Positions 1 to 9,181 of a stretch of 64,000 nt of DNA are shown in pieces (the stretch's first letter is position 1; each line of letters opens with the position of its first letter). The translations under genes were made by a program, and so were the position numbers. The notes under the pieces were generated by a model. The model had not been told where the DNA came from and did not search any database. It worked only from the letters and a program-made list of their open reading frames with translations. This DNA is from Qipengyuania sp. ABI-127-1 (GTDB lineage: Bacteria > Pseudomonadota > Alphaproteobacteria > Sphingomonadales > Sphingomonadaceae): contig JALJCR010000002.1 of NCBI GenBank assembly GCA_022953095.1, positions 372,001 through 436,000 of the forward strand, read 5' to 3'.

Positions 1-40
1 GCCTAGGAGCCCGGAGCGTGGATCCAAGGGGAGAATACCG

Positions 41-586
41 ATGTTCCATGTAACCGAGAGGCTGCTGTTGCGGCCTGCCTGGCCCGAAGATGCGGATGCG
101 CTGTTCGGTGGCATTGCCGACGAAGCCATCGTGCGCAATCTTGCCCGTGCGCCCTGGCCCTATCTCCCCAAACATGCGCGTGAATTCGTCATGCAGGCGC
201 AGGACCCGCACTTTCCGCGCTTCCTGATTACGCTGCCCACCCAGTCGGGATCGGAAGTGATCGGGTGCATTGGCATCCATCCAATGGGCAATGGCGATGT
301 TGAGTTAGGCTATTGGGTTGCCCGTCACCGCTGGGGGCACGGCTTTGCGAGCGAGGCCGCGCGCGGTGTGCTGGACGTGGCAAAGCTGCTCGGTCACACG
401 CGGATCGTGGCGGGGCACTTCATCGACAATCCCGCTTCGGGGCGCGTCTTGCGCAAAATCGGCTTCGTACCGACAGGCAAGGTCGCCAAGCGGCATAGCT
501 GCGGCCGTGGCGAAGATGCCGACTGCGCGCTCTATCGGCTCGATCTTGACGACAATGCCGCCATCGCTCCGCAAATGGCGGCGTGA
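41..586 (+). CDS. GNAT family N-acetyltransferase (RimJ/RimL type)
   Basis: Predicted acetyl-CoA-dependent N-acetyltransferase of 181 residues, probably cytoplasmic; the acceptor is unknown. The N-terminus (TERLLLRP, residues 5-12) is typical of the RimJ/RimL-like branch. The acetyl-CoA binding motif A appears as RHRWGHGFASEAA (95-107) after the ELGYWV strand, and DNPASGRVLRKIGF (129-142) is the usual C-terminal substrate/CoA segment. A strong Shine-Dalgarno (aagggga) precedes the ATG. It is followed by a hairpin terminator shared with the convergent gene. The family is certain; the substrate cannot be read from sequence. Confidence 0.9.
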   Translation: MFHVTERLLLRPAWPEDADALFGGIADEAIVRNLARAPWPYLPKHAREFVMQAQDPHFPRFLITLPTQSGSEVIGCIGIHPMGNGDVELGYWVARHRWGHGFASEAARGVLDVAKLLGHTRIVAGHFIDNPASGRVLRKIGFVPTGKVAKRHSCGRGEDADCALYRLDLDDNAAIAPQMAA

Positions 587-597
587 ACAAAGCAAAA

Positions 598-626
598 GGC
601 CCCGCCGGCGATGTGCTGGCGGGGCC
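598..626. terminator. Bidirectional hairpin terminator
   Basis: ggccccgcc and ggcggggcc form a perfect 9-bp GC stem around an 11-nt loop. It lies in the 60-bp gap between two convergent stop codons. An A-run upstream and TTAT downstream make it plausible as a terminator for both genes. Confidence 0.7.
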
Positions 627-646
627 TTATCCTCTTTGAAGGCCGC

Positions 647-1528
647 TTACTCCGCAGGCATCAAGGCGTCTTCGAAATCGCCTTCATAGAGCTTGATGAG
701 CTTGCGATCGTCATGGTCCCACGGATGGAAGCCGGGCTTGAAGTAAGCCAGCCATGCGGGGAAAATGCGGCGGACCACGCCAGGGCTCACGGTCAGGTAC
801 TTGAACAGGCCCCATTTGGCTTTCCAGCCGGTGATACCATCCTGTTTCAACAGTTCGAGCGAATCGGTCCAACGGTTCTTGAAGAAGCGCGCGGTAACGC
901 TGATCATCACCAGGCTGCGAACCTTCCACCGCTTCCAGCCCGACCAGCCCCGCGTGGCGTGAAGCCATGTGTCATAGGCGACGCCCTTATGTTCGATTTC
1001 CTCGGCCGCATGCCAGCGCCACATGTCGCGCACTTCGGGATCGGCCTCGGCGAAATGCTTTGGATTGGCGAGAAATTCGGCAGCCATCATCGCGGTGTAG
1101 TGTTCCAGCGCCATGGTCACGGCCAGATTGGCGATCGCCGGGCGATCCTTGGTTAGCGCAAGCATTTCGGCCACGCGCGCATCGATGGCCTTGATGTCGT
1201 AACCGGCATCTTCGGCCAGGCGATTGAAGGCGATATGCTCGCGCGTGTGGTTGATTTCCTGTTTGATGAAGGCGCGAATTTCGGCCTCGAGCTTGGGGTC
1301 GGCGCCTTCGCGATGTGCCTTGACCGCTTCGATGAAGAAGGCCTCGCCCCGCGGGAAGGTCGCCGAAAGCGCATTGTGCCAGGCCGTGCCGAACGGCTCG
1401 CCCGCCCACCAACGGCGCGGGCTGGTGCTGCGGTTGAAACGTTCATCGCGTACAGTGATCGTCAGGTCGGCCGGTGTCGGCGCGGCTTTACGAACGGTGG
1501 TATCGATCGAAACAGGGGCGTTCATCAT
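647..1528 (-). CDS. Metal-dependent hydrolase (PF10118-like, di-iron ferritin-like)
   Basis: A 293-residue protein of the predicted metal-dependent hydrolase family whose helical core carries ferritin-like carboxylate/histidine motifs: EINHTREH (91-98), LEHYTAM (141-147) and HAAEEIEHKG (173-182). The true substrate of this family is not well established. No signal peptide is seen. It is divergent from a TetR regulator, and an inverted-repeat operator lies within 60 bp upstream of its start, so repression by that TetR is likely. Such TetR/hydrolase pairs often respond to hydrophobic compounds, which here is inference. Confidence 0.8.
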   Translation of the reverse strand: MMNAPVSIDTTVRKAAPTPADLTITVRDERFNRSTSPRRWWAGEPFGTAWHNALSATFPRGEAFFIEAVKAHREGADPKLEAEIRAFIKQEINHTREHIAFNRLAEDAGYDIKAIDARVAEMLALTKDRPAIANLAVTMALEHYTAMMAAEFLANPKHFAEADPEVRDMWRWHAAEEIEHKGVAYDTWLHATRGWSGWKRWKVRSLVMISVTARFFKNRWTDSLELLKQDGITGWKAKWGLFKYLTVSPGVVRRIFPAWLAYFKPGFHPWDHDDRKLIKLYEGDFEDALMPAE

Positions 1529-1544
1529 GGGCTCCGCTGAATTA

Positions 1545-1587
1545 ACTTACATCAGTGTAAGTAAGCACTACTTACACCACTGTCAAT
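1545..1587. promoter_or_regulatory. TetR operator: perfect inverted repeat plus second copy
   Basis: ACTTACA-tcag-TGTAAGT (1545-1562) is a perfect 7-bp inverted repeat. A second degenerate copy, ACTTACAccacTGTCAAT, spans 1570-1587. Both lie between the divergent hydrolase and TetR genes, where a TetR dimer could shut off both promoters. The sequence is seen directly; regulator binding is inferred from position. Confidence 0.65.
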
Positions 1588-1640
1588 AAAAAGTGGCGGT
1601 GGCTTTCCAGCACCGGATCGATGGGCTAGTCCTCCCGCAT

Positions 1641-2240
1641 ATGGCCACACGCAAACGACTTTCTCATGAGGAATCACGGCTTGCTGCTCTGGCAGCGGCG
1701 CGCTCGCTCCTTATCGAGACCGGCCCGCAATCGGTCACGCTAAAGGCAGTCGCGGCGCGAATTGGGCGTACCCATGCCAATTTACTGCACCATTTCGGCT
1801 CGGCGGCAGGCCTTCAGAAGGCGCTGGCGGGGCACCTGGCGGGGACCGTGTGCGACACGATTATCGATGCCGTCAGGGCGACCCGGGCAGGGCTGGGTAG
1901 CCCGCGCGAAGTGGTCGATCTGGCGTTCGATGCGTTTGACAAGGAGGGTGCCGGGGCGCTCGCGAGCTGGATGATCCTGACGGGCAATGAAGATGCGCTG
2001 ACGCCGATCGTGGAAACCATTCACCAACTGGTCGACGAGATCGCACCGGAAGAAGCCGCGCATGGCACCGTTCCGATGCAGCTTCACGAAGAAACGCTGG
2101 CATTGGTGCTGCTGGCGATGGGCGATGCCCTCATTGGGACGGCACTTTCCCGCTCGCTGGGATTGCCGGAAACAGCGGCGCGCGACCGGGCGGAGCGGAT
2201 GCTCGTGCGATCGATGGAGATCCCCCCTCCGGCGGGATAG
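1641..2240 (+). CDS. TetR/AcrR family transcriptional regulator
   Basis: A 199-residue DNA-binding repressor. The N-terminal helix-turn-helix (about residues 10-55) includes VTLKAVAARIGRTHANLLHH, the TetR signature region, and the variable helical C-terminus would bind ligand. I chose the ATG at 1641 because it places the HTH at the usual distance from the N-terminus. A GTG at 1593 in frame would add 16 residues. Neither start has a good Shine-Dalgarno. The divergent hydrolase and the intergenic inverted repeats suggest auto- and cross-regulation. Confidence 0.85.
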   Translation: MATRKRLSHEESRLAALAAARSLLIETGPQSVTLKAVAARIGRTHANLLHHFGSAAGLQKALAGHLAGTVCDTIIDAVRATRAGLGSPREVVDLAFDAFDKEGAGALASWMILTGNEDALTPIVETIHQLVDEIAPEEAAHGTVPMQLHEETLALVLLAMGDALIGTALSRSLGLPETAARDRAERMLVRSMEIPPPAG

Positions 2241-2244
2241 TCTC

Positions 2245-3339
2245 CTATTCCCGTGGATGTTTCCAGCGCGGCAGTTCGGCAATCTCGGAAAGTTCGCGCT
2301 TGGCAAGCGCTTCGTATTCCGCACGCGTCGGCGCGTCGGGTTCGTTCCGGGCGACTTCTGTAAGCGCCAGGCGATAAGCTTCGACCAGCGCCTCCTCGGC
2401 TGCGATCGGGTGGTCGGGCTTCACGCCGACATGTTCCCAGTTCGTGCCGGTGACCGGATTGATGGCGCGTCCGGTCGGGATGAAAGCGTAGAACCCATGG
2501 CCGAGCGACATCGGCTGGCCGGGATTGGCCCCGCCACCCGTGGTCTCCCCGACCAAGGTCGCGCGTTCCTGCGTCTGGAGATCGTAGGCGAGTTCCTCGC
2601 CACCCGAAAACGTATAATCCGACGTCACGACGAAGACGGGTCCAGTATAGCGCGGGGCAGCAGAGCGTACGGTCCAGAAATCGCGTGTGGTGTCCTCAAC
2701 CCGGTTGTAAATGCTGTTGAGGTGTCGCTCGTCGCCTTGCGCGAAGAAATGACTGGCAAGCTGCGCCACGCTGGCGGGATCGCCGCCGCCATTCGAGCGC
2801 AAATCGATGATGATTGCGCTCATCCCCGACAGCATCTGCATGGCAGCCTCGTAGCCGGGGGCGACAAACTCGGTCGGCCCGAAGAAGCGGACATCGAGAT
2901 AGCCGACATTTCCGGGCAATCGTGCAACGCGGTGGATGCCAAAGGCCTGCATACCAAGCTGCCGCCTGGTTTCGCGAACTTCCTTTTCCGATGGTGCAGC
3001 ACCCTGTTCTTCAGGCGACATTTCGCGGAAGGACGGGTCATAGCGCACTTGCAAATGTCGATCGTTGCCCGCTTCGCGCAAATCGCTGCGGAGGGCATCG
3101 GCGAAGGCCTGCGGTTTGTCGATTTCGTCGTATTTTCCGTTCGCTGAGAGGCGCGAGAGCGTAGCTGCGGCCCTTTCGGCAATCGTGGGGAAGACATAAT
3201 TGGCGCGCAGCTTCTCTTCCAGCGTCGCTACCACTTCGGCTTTTGCCTCTTCGCTGAACGGTGGATCGGGCGCTTCTTGCGCCTGTACCGCGCCTGCAAG
3301 AGTGAGTGGAGCAATAAATGCAGACAGTTTCTTCAGCAC
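2245..3339 (-). CDS. S41 family peptidase, secreted (C-terminal processing protease-like)
   Basis: Predicted periplasmic or exported serine peptidase of the tail-specific protease family, 364 residues. I chose the GTG at 3339 because gagagg lies 9 bases upstream and translation then begins with a clean signal peptide ending in AVQAQ; an ATG at 3381 would add 14 residues. The S41 core shows IIDLRSNGGG (about 177-186) and TFSGGEE with candidate nucleophile S245, followed by VGETTGGGANPG. No PDZ domain is obvious, as in the shorter Tricorn/IRBP-like members. It is convergent with the TetR gene, with only 4 bp between them. Confidence 0.85.
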   Translation of the reverse strand: MLKKLSAFIAPLTLAGAVQAQEAPDPPFSEEAKAEVVATLEEKLRANYVFPTIAERAAATLSRLSANGKYDEIDKPQAFADALRSDLREAGNDRHLQVRYDPSFREMSPEEQGAAPSEKEVRETRRQLGMQAFGIHRVARLPGNVGYLDVRFFGPTEFVAPGYEAAMQMLSGMSAIIIDLRSNGGGDPASVAQLASHFFAQGDERHLNSIYNRVEDTTRDFWTVRSAAPRYTGPVFVVTSDYTFSGGEELAYDLQTQERATLVGETTGGGANPGQPMSLGHGFYAFIPTGRAINPVTGTNWEHVGVKPDHPIAAEEALVEAYRLALTEVARNEPDAPTRAEYEALAKRELSEIAELPRWKHPRE

Positions 3340-3403
3340 GGATGTAACCCTCTCAAATAACCCTTTGTGAAACAGAGCCATTGTGATGGGATTCTGCCCA
3401 GTC

Positions 3404-4138
3404 CTACTCTGCCAATGCCGATTTCAGCCAGTCGGGCGTCATGGCAGGGTCGATTGCATCGAGCCGCAAATGGTCGACCGCCATATCGAATTCCGGATAG
3501 GCCGCCTTGCGCCGCTTTTCGGCGGATTGAGCGAGCGGGACCACCATCAGGCGCCGGTTGACCTTGCTGCGCCAGTTCATCCGCGCGGTGTTTTCCTGGC
3601 CGATATAGCAGCCTTTGGAAAAGCTGACGCCATTCAGCTCGACCGCATTGGTTTCAAGCCACAGGATATCGCCCAGCTCCGCGCGGGTTTCAGGCACGCC
3701 GAGAGCAAGGCGATGTGCCAGCCACGCCTTGTCCGCTGGCTGATCGCCGTCATCCGCCGACGCGAGCCAGCGCTGCCCCAAGGCCGCCAGCCTCGGATCG
3801 GACGCACCGCCATCGCCCTGATGCGCCTGCCAGTGGACCGCGACCGAAGGGTCGACCGCAATGGCGATCTTGCGGCGTAGGCGATAAAGCGACAGGCGTT
3901 TGGCAAGATCCTCCGCCGCATCCGCCTCGCAGTCGATCAGCAGCTCCCCTTCCGCGCCCGGCCAGACGAGGAAATCGAACAGCGTCTTGCCCTGCGGCGT
4001 CAGCAGCCCGGCATAGGCGGGCAGGGGGCCTGCGACATCGTTGGTGACGAGGCCCTGCAGGAAGTCGACAACGTCCTCCGCCGGGTCCTCGGTGGAGAGA
4101 CGGATTACGGCGCGGTTGGTCAGGCGAGTGGCAGTCAT
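3404..4138 (-). CDS. ygfZ: YgfZ/GcvT domain protein (folate-dependent FeS cluster factor)
   Basis: A 244-residue tetrahydrofolate-binding protein of the YgfZ/IBA57 family, which supports iron-sulfur cluster assembly or repair. The family signature KGCYIGQE is intact at residues 175-182 and includes the conserved cysteine. LVTNDV (30-35) and [12 protein letters not shown] are typical of the GcvT-like N-terminal fold. The ATG at 4138 gives the family's usual N-terminus; the open frame runs upstream but lacks family character. It is divergent from pyrC, with 38 bp between the start codons. Confidence 0.9.
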   Translation of the reverse strand: MTATRLTNRAVIRLSTEDPAEDVVDFLQGLVTNDVAGPLPAYAGLLTPQGKTLFDFLVWPGAEGELLIDCEADAAEDLAKRLSLYRLRRKIAIAVDPSVAVHWQAHQGDGGASDPRLAALGQRWLASADDGDQPADKAWLAHRLALGVPETRAELGDILWLETNAVELNGVSFSKGCYIGQENTARMNWRSKVNRRLMVVPLAQSAEKRRKAAYPEFDMAVDHLRLDAIDPAMTPDWLKSALAE

Positions 4139-4176
4139 GGGTGACAGATAGGCCGCTCGCCGCCATAGGCAACACC

Positions 4177-5214
4177 ATGGCCGAATCGCTGACAATCCGC
4201 CGCCCCGACGACTGGCACCTGCATTTCCGCGATGGTGATACGATGCGCGCGGTGGTGCCGTACACTGCGCGTCAGTTCGCACGGGCGATCGTGATGCCCA
4301 ATCTCGCGCCGCCGGTCACCACCACCGCACTCGCCGCCGCCTATCGCGAGCGGATATTGGCGGCGGTGCCCGAGGGTGTGGATTTCACGCCGCTGATGAT
4401 GGCCTATCTCACCGACGAAAGCGATGCGGACGACCTGGTGGCCGGCCATGCGGATGGCGTGCTGACCGCAGCCAAGCTCTATCCGGCGGGGGCGACAACC
4501 AATTCAGCCCACGGTGTGACCCATATCGCCAACATCATGGGCGTGCTCGAGCGCATGGCGGAGATCGGCATGCCGCTATGCGTCCATGGCGAAGTGACCA
4601 CGCCGGACATCGACATCTTCGACCGCGAGGCGGTGTTCATCGATCGTGTTCTCCAGCCGCTGGTCGACCGTCTTCCCACGCTGCGTGTGATCTTTGAGCA
4701 TATCACCACCATGCAGGCGGTGGCTTTTGTCGAGAGCGCGGGGCCGAATATCGCCGCCACGATCACGCCGCAGCACCTGCATATCAACCGCAACGACATC
4801 CTCGTCGGCGGCATCCGTCCGCATATGTATTGCCTGCCCGTGGCTAAACGCGAACAGCACCGTCTGGCGCTGCGCGGCGCGGCGACGAGTGGCTCGGCAA
4901 AGTATTTCCTCGGCACCGACAGCGCGCCGCACCATCGCCATGCCAAGGAAAGCGACTGCGGCTGCGCGGGTATCTTCAATGCGCCTTTTGCGCTCGAAAG
5001 CTATATCCAGGTGTTCGAGGACGAGGGCGCGCTCGATCGTTTCGAGGCCTTTGCCAGCCTCAACGGCCCGGCCTTTTACGGGCTCGCGCCCAATGAGGGG
5101 CACATCACGCTGGAAAAGGTGCCGGTGGAGGTTCCCGCCGAGGTCGACGGGGGCGAGGCGCAGATAGTGCCCTTCCATGCGGGCGAAACGCTCAACTGGC
5201 GGCTGGCTTCCTAG
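4177..5214 (+). CDS. pyrC: Dihydroorotase (class II)
   Basis: Catalyses the reversible cyclisation of N-carbamoyl-L-aspartate to dihydroorotate in pyrimidine synthesis. The 345-residue length matches class II PyrC. The metal ligands HLH lie at 14-16. The carboxylated lysine is K100 in [11 protein letters not shown], and later metal-binding segments are VHGEV, EHITT and GTDSAPH. The ATG at 4177 starts directly at the family's N-terminus; an upstream ATG at 4141 would add 12 unconserved residues. Its 3' end overlaps the convergent rarD gene by 23 bp. Confidence 0.96.
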   Translation: MAESLTIRRPDDWHLHFRDGDTMRAVVPYTARQFARAIVMPNLAPPVTTTALAAAYRERILAAVPEGVDFTPLMMAYLTDESDADDLVAGHADGVLTAAKLYPAGATTNSAHGVTHIANIMGVLERMAEIGMPLCVHGEVTTPDIDIFDREAVFIDRVLQPLVDRLPTLRVIFEHITTMQAVAFVESAGPNIAATITPQHLHINRNDILVGGIRPHMYCLPVAKREQHRLALRGAATSGSAKYFLGTDSAPHHRHAKESDCGCAGIFNAPFALESYIQVFEDEGALDRFEAFASLNGPAFYGLAPNEGHITLEKVPVEVPAEVDGGEAQIVPFHAGETLNWRLAS

Positions 5215-6094
5215 ACCGGGCCACGAGGTCCCAGACGAAAATCGCGGCGGCCGTCCAGATGAAGGCGAAACAGGCTGCCTGCACGGGTTTCAGCTCTTCA
5301 CCGAAGACCGTCAGGCCGAGGATGAAGACGATGCTCGGTGCGAGGAACTGGATGAAGCCGAGCGTCGAATAGGGTAGCTTGCGTGCGGCGATGGCGAAGA
5401 GCAGCAGCGGAAAAGCCGTCAGCGCGCCGCCCGCCATGATTGCCAGGCTCAGCTCGGTCGACACCGCGAAGGACGAGCCCTGCGTCTGCGCGAAATACCA
5501 GGCGACCCCCATGGATGGCAGCAGCAGCAGGGCGGATTCGATGGTCAGCCCGGGGACCGACCCGACATCGACCTGCTTGCGGATCAGCCCGTAGGTCCCG
5601 AAGCTCAGCGCCAGCGTCAGACTGATCCACAAGGTCGTCAGCGCGCCTGCGGCGAGCAGGGATACCCCGACCGCTGCGATTCCGACGGCAAGCCATTGCG
5701 GCCGGGTCAGCTTCTCGCCCAGCAGCAAGGTGCCCAGCAACACGTTGAGCAGCGGATTGATGTAATAGCCAAGGCTGGCCGCATAGACCTGACCATTCTG
5801 GATCGCCCAGACATACACGACCCAGTTGACCGCAATAAGGGCCGCGCTCGCCGCCAGCCAGCCGAGTGTGCGGCGATTGGCCAGCGCGGCGCGCAATGCG
5901 GGCAATTGCCTGCGTATCAGCACGATCAGCAGGCACAATGGCAGCGTCCAGATGATGCGCCAGCCAACGAATTCGAACGCGGGAACGCTCTGAACGAGAA
6001 TCAGATAGAGCGGCAGGAAGCCCCAGATGACATAAGCTCCGAAGGCTGCGGCGAGGCCCGTCCGATCATGCTGGGGTGGGGTGCCTGCGTCCAT
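5192..6094 (-). CDS. rarD: EamA family transporter RarD
   Basis: An inner-membrane protein of 300 residues with about ten hydrophobic segments and two EamA halves. The N-terminus [18 protein letters not shown] and the segment [12 protein letters not shown] are typical of RarD, a drug/metabolite transporter branch with poorly defined substrate. Its tail overlaps the 3' end of pyrC on the other strand, so the two are convergent without a separate terminator. Confidence 0.9.
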   Translation of the reverse strand: MDAGTPPQHDRTGLAAAFGAYVIWGFLPLYLILVQSVPAFEFVGWRIIWTLPLCLLIVLIRRQLPALRAALANRRTLGWLAASAALIAVNWVVYVWAIQNGQVYAASLGYYINPLLNVLLGTLLLGEKLTRPQWLAVGIAAVGVSLLAAGALTTLWISLTLALSFGTYGLIRKQVDVGSVPGLTIESALLLLPSMGVAWYFAQTQGSSFAVSTELSLAIMAGGALTAFPLLLFAIAARKLPYSTLGFIQFLAPSIVFILGLTVFGEELKPVQAACFAFIWTAAAIFVWDLVARSRKPAAS

Positions 6095-6278
6095 CGGGGC
6101 GCGCTAGGCGGCTGTGGGTAGCCCCGCAAGCCTCAATTCGTCCTCAGCATGACCTCGGCTCGTCGAAAATCGCAAATCTGACGACGCTGTTGCAGTTGGT
6201 TCATCTTTGTGGGGTTAAAACTTAACGACATCATCGACGCGGCTGTGGTGGTCAGCCCAACTAATGAAGGACGAACCC

Positions 6279-6764
6279 ATGTCGACGATTCTCAAAACCG
6301 TTTCGCTGGCGCTTGCCACATCGGGCCTTGCCCTTGCCATGCCGACAAGCGCGGCCCCGGCGCTGCATGCACCCCAAGGGGTTCATACCACCGTGACCGG
6401 CGACATGACCTATGAGCATAAAAAGAAGCGCAAGTATCGTCACTATCGAGATCGTGAGTACCGCGACTATCGGGACTACCGCGATGATCGCCGGTACGAA
6501 GCGCGCCCCTATTACATGGGTTACGATCGCCATTATGGCCAGCCAGTCCGTTCGGACACGCGTATCTGGCGCGGGCGTGACGGGCGATATTATTGCCGCC
6601 GCGACAATGGCACCACGGGCCTTCTGGTAGGTGCCGGGGTCGGCGCGCTGATCGGTCACGAGGTCGCCGGGCGCGGCGACCGCACGCTCGGCGCGATCCT
6701 CGGCGGTGCCGCAGGCGCCTTGCTGGGGCGTACGATCGATCGCTCCAAAACGCGCTGCGGCTGA
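6279..6764 (+). CDS. Glycine-zipper 2TM domain envelope protein
   Basis: A 161-residue exported protein. A signal peptide (about 1-26, ending TSAAPA) is followed by a Tyr/Arg/Asp-rich segment (50-80, repeated YRDYRD) and a C-terminal glycine zipper (GLLVGAGVGALIGHE, then LGAILGGAAGALLG, 114-150). This domain occurs in outer-membrane and surface-antigen proteins. The ATG at 6279 is preferred over 6264 because aagga lies 8 bases upstream and the signal peptide begins there. C106 and C160 could form a disulfide. Precise role unknown. Confidence 0.8.
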   Translation: MSTILKTVSLALATSGLALAMPTSAAPALHAPQGVHTTVTGDMTYEHKKKRKYRHYRDREYRDYRDYRDDRRYEARPYYMGYDRHYGQPVRSDTRIWRGRDGRYYCRRDNGTTGLLVGAGVGALIGHEVAGRGDRTLGAILGGAAGALLGRTIDRSKTRCG

Positions 6765-6981
6765 CGATTAGTACGAGTTTCGGCCGTGCCCACCCGCGGT
6801 CGGATACCACGGTTCCCACCGAGCCGTGCGGGCGTCGTTCGTTCTCCATGAGGAGGGCGGGCGGCGCCCATTAGCTTTCGCAGCGGTCCATGTCCCGCTA
6901 TGGTGCAGGCCCTCCCGACAGGCTGGAACCCCGGCGGTTCCGGCTCCTATGCGGGTCTCGTTCCAAGCTGAAGGTCTACCT

Positions 6982-7692
6982 ATGAAACGTCGCCTGCTCG
7001 TCTCCGTCCTCCCGATCGTCCTGCTTGCCGGCTGTGGCGACAAGGCAGAGGACGAGGCGGCGGGCGACGCCATGGACCCGGCCAGCGAACAGGCGCTCAA
7101 CGATGAATTGATGACCGATCCGGATCTGGCCGGCCGCAACGAGGCGAATGCCGCCCTGTCGGGCACTGGCAATGCCGCCATCCCGAATATCGACAAGTCG
7201 CCGCGTGCGATCGAGGCTGCACGCAGCCGCGCGGCCGAACTGGTCGGCGGGCATAGCAAACTGACATCGGCCCCGGCTGCCAAGGCGCTGGGCGACGATG
7301 CCGCACCAAGCGCCGCGATGGTAGCTGCCGCGCGCGCTGCCGTTGCGCCGGGCGACGCGAATTGCGGCGACAGGGTGAAATATACCTCGGCCTGGGCGGC
7401 CAAGCTGCCCGCGGCCTTCCCCGTCTACCCGCGTGGCAATACGCAGGAAGCTGCCGGCACCGACGAAGGCGATTGCGCGCTGAGGGTCGTTTCCTTCCTC
7501 ACGCCGGTCGCGCTCGACGAAGTGCTGGCATTCTACAGCACGCGGGCGCAATCTGCGGGATTCAGCGTCGAGCACGTCACCAGCGCGGGGGACAATATTC
7601 TGAGCGGAACCAAGGGGTCCTCGGCCTATGTCGTCTATGGACGCCGCCTGCCCGAAGGGGTGACCGAGATCGATCTGGTCACCACCGAGTAG
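6982..7692 (+). CDS. Predicted lipoprotein, hypothetical
   Basis: A 236-residue protein with a lipoprotein signal peptide whose lipobox LLAGC places the lipidated cysteine at position 18. An Ala/Asp/Glu-rich, probably disordered segment (about 20-130) follows, then a compact C-terminal domain (about 137-236) containing a CGDRVKYTSAWAAKLPAAFPVYP segment split here as CGDRVKYTSAWA and PAAFPVYPRG. I do not recognise a named family. The start at 6982 is chosen for the signal peptide; the longer open frame from 6826 is not protein-like. The 217 bp upstream show no feature. Confidence 0.75.
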   Translation: MKRRLLVSVLPIVLLAGCGDKAEDEAAGDAMDPASEQALNDELMTDPDLAGRNEANAALSGTGNAAIPNIDKSPRAIEAARSRAAELVGGHSKLTSAPAAKALGDDAAPSAAMVAAARAAVAPGDANCGDRVKYTSAWAAKLPAAFPVYPRGNTQEAAGTDEGDCALRVVSFLTPVALDEVLAFYSTRAQSAGFSVEHVTSAGDNILSGTKGSSAYVVYGRRLPEGVTEIDLVTTE

Positions 7693-7699
7693 GCCGCGC

Positions 7700-9112
7700 T
7701 CAGTCCTCTTTGATGCCCACGCCGATGCTTGCGCGTGGCTGTTCCATTTCGGTGCTGGCGACAGGATAGGCACAGTAATCCGCGGCATAGAAGGCAGCGG
7801 GACGATGATTGCCCGAGAGCCCCACGCCGCCGAAGGGCGCCGCGGAGGATGCCCCATTGGTCGGTCGGTTCCAGTTGACGATCCCGGCGCGGATTTCGTG
7901 CCAGAACAGTTCGAAATCTTCGGGCTTTCCGCCGATCAGAGAGGCCGAAAGGCCATACCGGGTATTGTTCGCTTCATAGATCGCTTCGTTGAAATCGGCC
8001 ACGCGGATCACTTGTAAAAGCGGGCCGAACAGTTCGATATCGGGGCGTTCGTGAATCTCGGTTGCATCCAGGATTGCAGGTGACAGGAAGGGCAGCTTCT
8101 CGTCGGGCCGCCGCATATGCATGATCGGCTTGCCCCCCCGGCTCATCAGCGCAACGAAGCTTTCGGACAGCAAGTCAGCGGTGCCGTTGTCGATCACGCA
8201 ACCCATGAAGGGCTGCGGATCGGCAAATGGTTCGTCGACTATCAGCTTTTCCGCCAGCTCCTTCACCGCCGGAACGATTTTGTCGAACATCGAATCGACC
8301 ACGATCAGCCGCCGCGCTGCGGTGCAGCGCTGCCCTGCGGACGTGAATGCCGATTGTACGATCGTTGCCGCGGCATCGTCGATCTTGGGCGTATCGAGCA
8401 TGACGATCGGGTTGTTGCCGCCCATTTCCAGTGCGACGATCTTGCCTGGATCGGAGGCCAGCTTGCGATTGATCGCGATGCCCGCCCGCGCGGAACCCGT
8501 GAACAGGACACCATCGACCATCCAGTGTTCGACCAGGCCTTGTCCAACGTCGACGCCGCCATGGATGCACTGCACCACGCCTTCGGGGACCTTGGCCTCG
8601 TGAAAGCAGCGGGTGAGAAATTCGCCCACGGCCGGCGTTTTTTCGCTCGGCTTGAAGATCACGACATTGCCGGCGATCAGTGCCGGAACGATGTGTCCGT
8701 TGGGCAGGTGTGCCGGGAAATTGTAAGGGCCGAGCACCGCCATGACGCCATGGGGTTTGTGGCGGAGCGCGGCGGTCCCCTGCAGGGCGCTGTTCAGCTT
8801 CTTCTGGCCGGTCCGTTCGGCATAGGCGGTGATCGATATCTCGACCTTGCCGATGACCGATTCGACCTCGGTGCGGGCCTCCCACAGTGGTTTGCCCGTC
8901 TCGCGTGCGATCAGTTCGGCAAATTGTTCGGAATGCTTGCGTACCTGATTGGCGAACCGTCGCATGAGTTCGATCCGCCGACCGAGCGGCTCGCGTGCCC
9001 AGTCGCGCATCGCCTTGCGCGCGCGCTCGACAGCAGCGTCGACATTGCCCGATGTGCCGTGCCAGATTTCGCTGCCGGTAGCAGGTTCGGTTGAGACCAG
9101 ATCGGTCGCCAT
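7700..9112 (-). CDS. astD: Succinylglutamate-semialdehyde dehydrogenase
   Basis: NAD-dependent oxidation of N-succinylglutamate semialdehyde to N-succinylglutamate in the arginine succinyltransferase (AST) pathway. The 470-residue protein is a canonical aldehyde dehydrogenase: GPYNFPAHLPNGH (128-140, with N131), the E229 general base in LEMGGNNP, and catalytic C263 in GQRCTAARR. The PYNFPAHLPNGHIVPAL and GQRCTAARRL wording matches AstD closely. No astA, astB, astC or astE is present in the window, so other pathway steps must lie elsewhere or the enzyme serves another semialdehyde. It follows selO on the same strand, 69 bp apart. Confidence 0.92.
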   Translation of the reverse strand: MATDLVSTEPATGSEIWHGTSGNVDAAVERARKAMRDWAREPLGRRIELMRRFANQVRKHSEQFAELIARETGKPLWEARTEVESVIGKVEISITAYAERTGQKKLNSALQGTAALRHKPHGVMAVLGPYNFPAHLPNGHIVPALIAGNVVIFKPSEKTPAVGEFLTRCFHEAKVPEGVVQCIHGGVDVGQGLVEHWMVDGVLFTGSARAGIAINRKLASDPGKIVALEMGGNNPIVMLDTPKIDDAAATIVQSAFTSAGQRCTAARRLIVVDSMFDKIVPAVKELAEKLIVDEPFADPQPFMGCVIDNGTADLLSESFVALMSRGGKPIMHMRRPDEKLPFLSPAILDATEIHERPDIELFGPLLQVIRVADFNEAIYEANNTRYGLSASLIGGKPEDFELFWHEIRAGIVNWNRPTNGASSAAPFGGVGLSGNHRPAAFYAADYCAYPVASTEMEQPRASIGVGIKED

Positions 9113-9181
9113 GGCGCTATTCGTATCCTCTATGTCTCTGTATGCGCGGCCTAAGTGGGAGGTAAGACGCGCTGCGTCAAT

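Noticed and set aside
6225-6236. TTAAaacTTAA as a CtrA-type site before the glycine-zipper gene
   Set aside because: CtrA sites need 7 bp between half-sites; the spacing here is 3.
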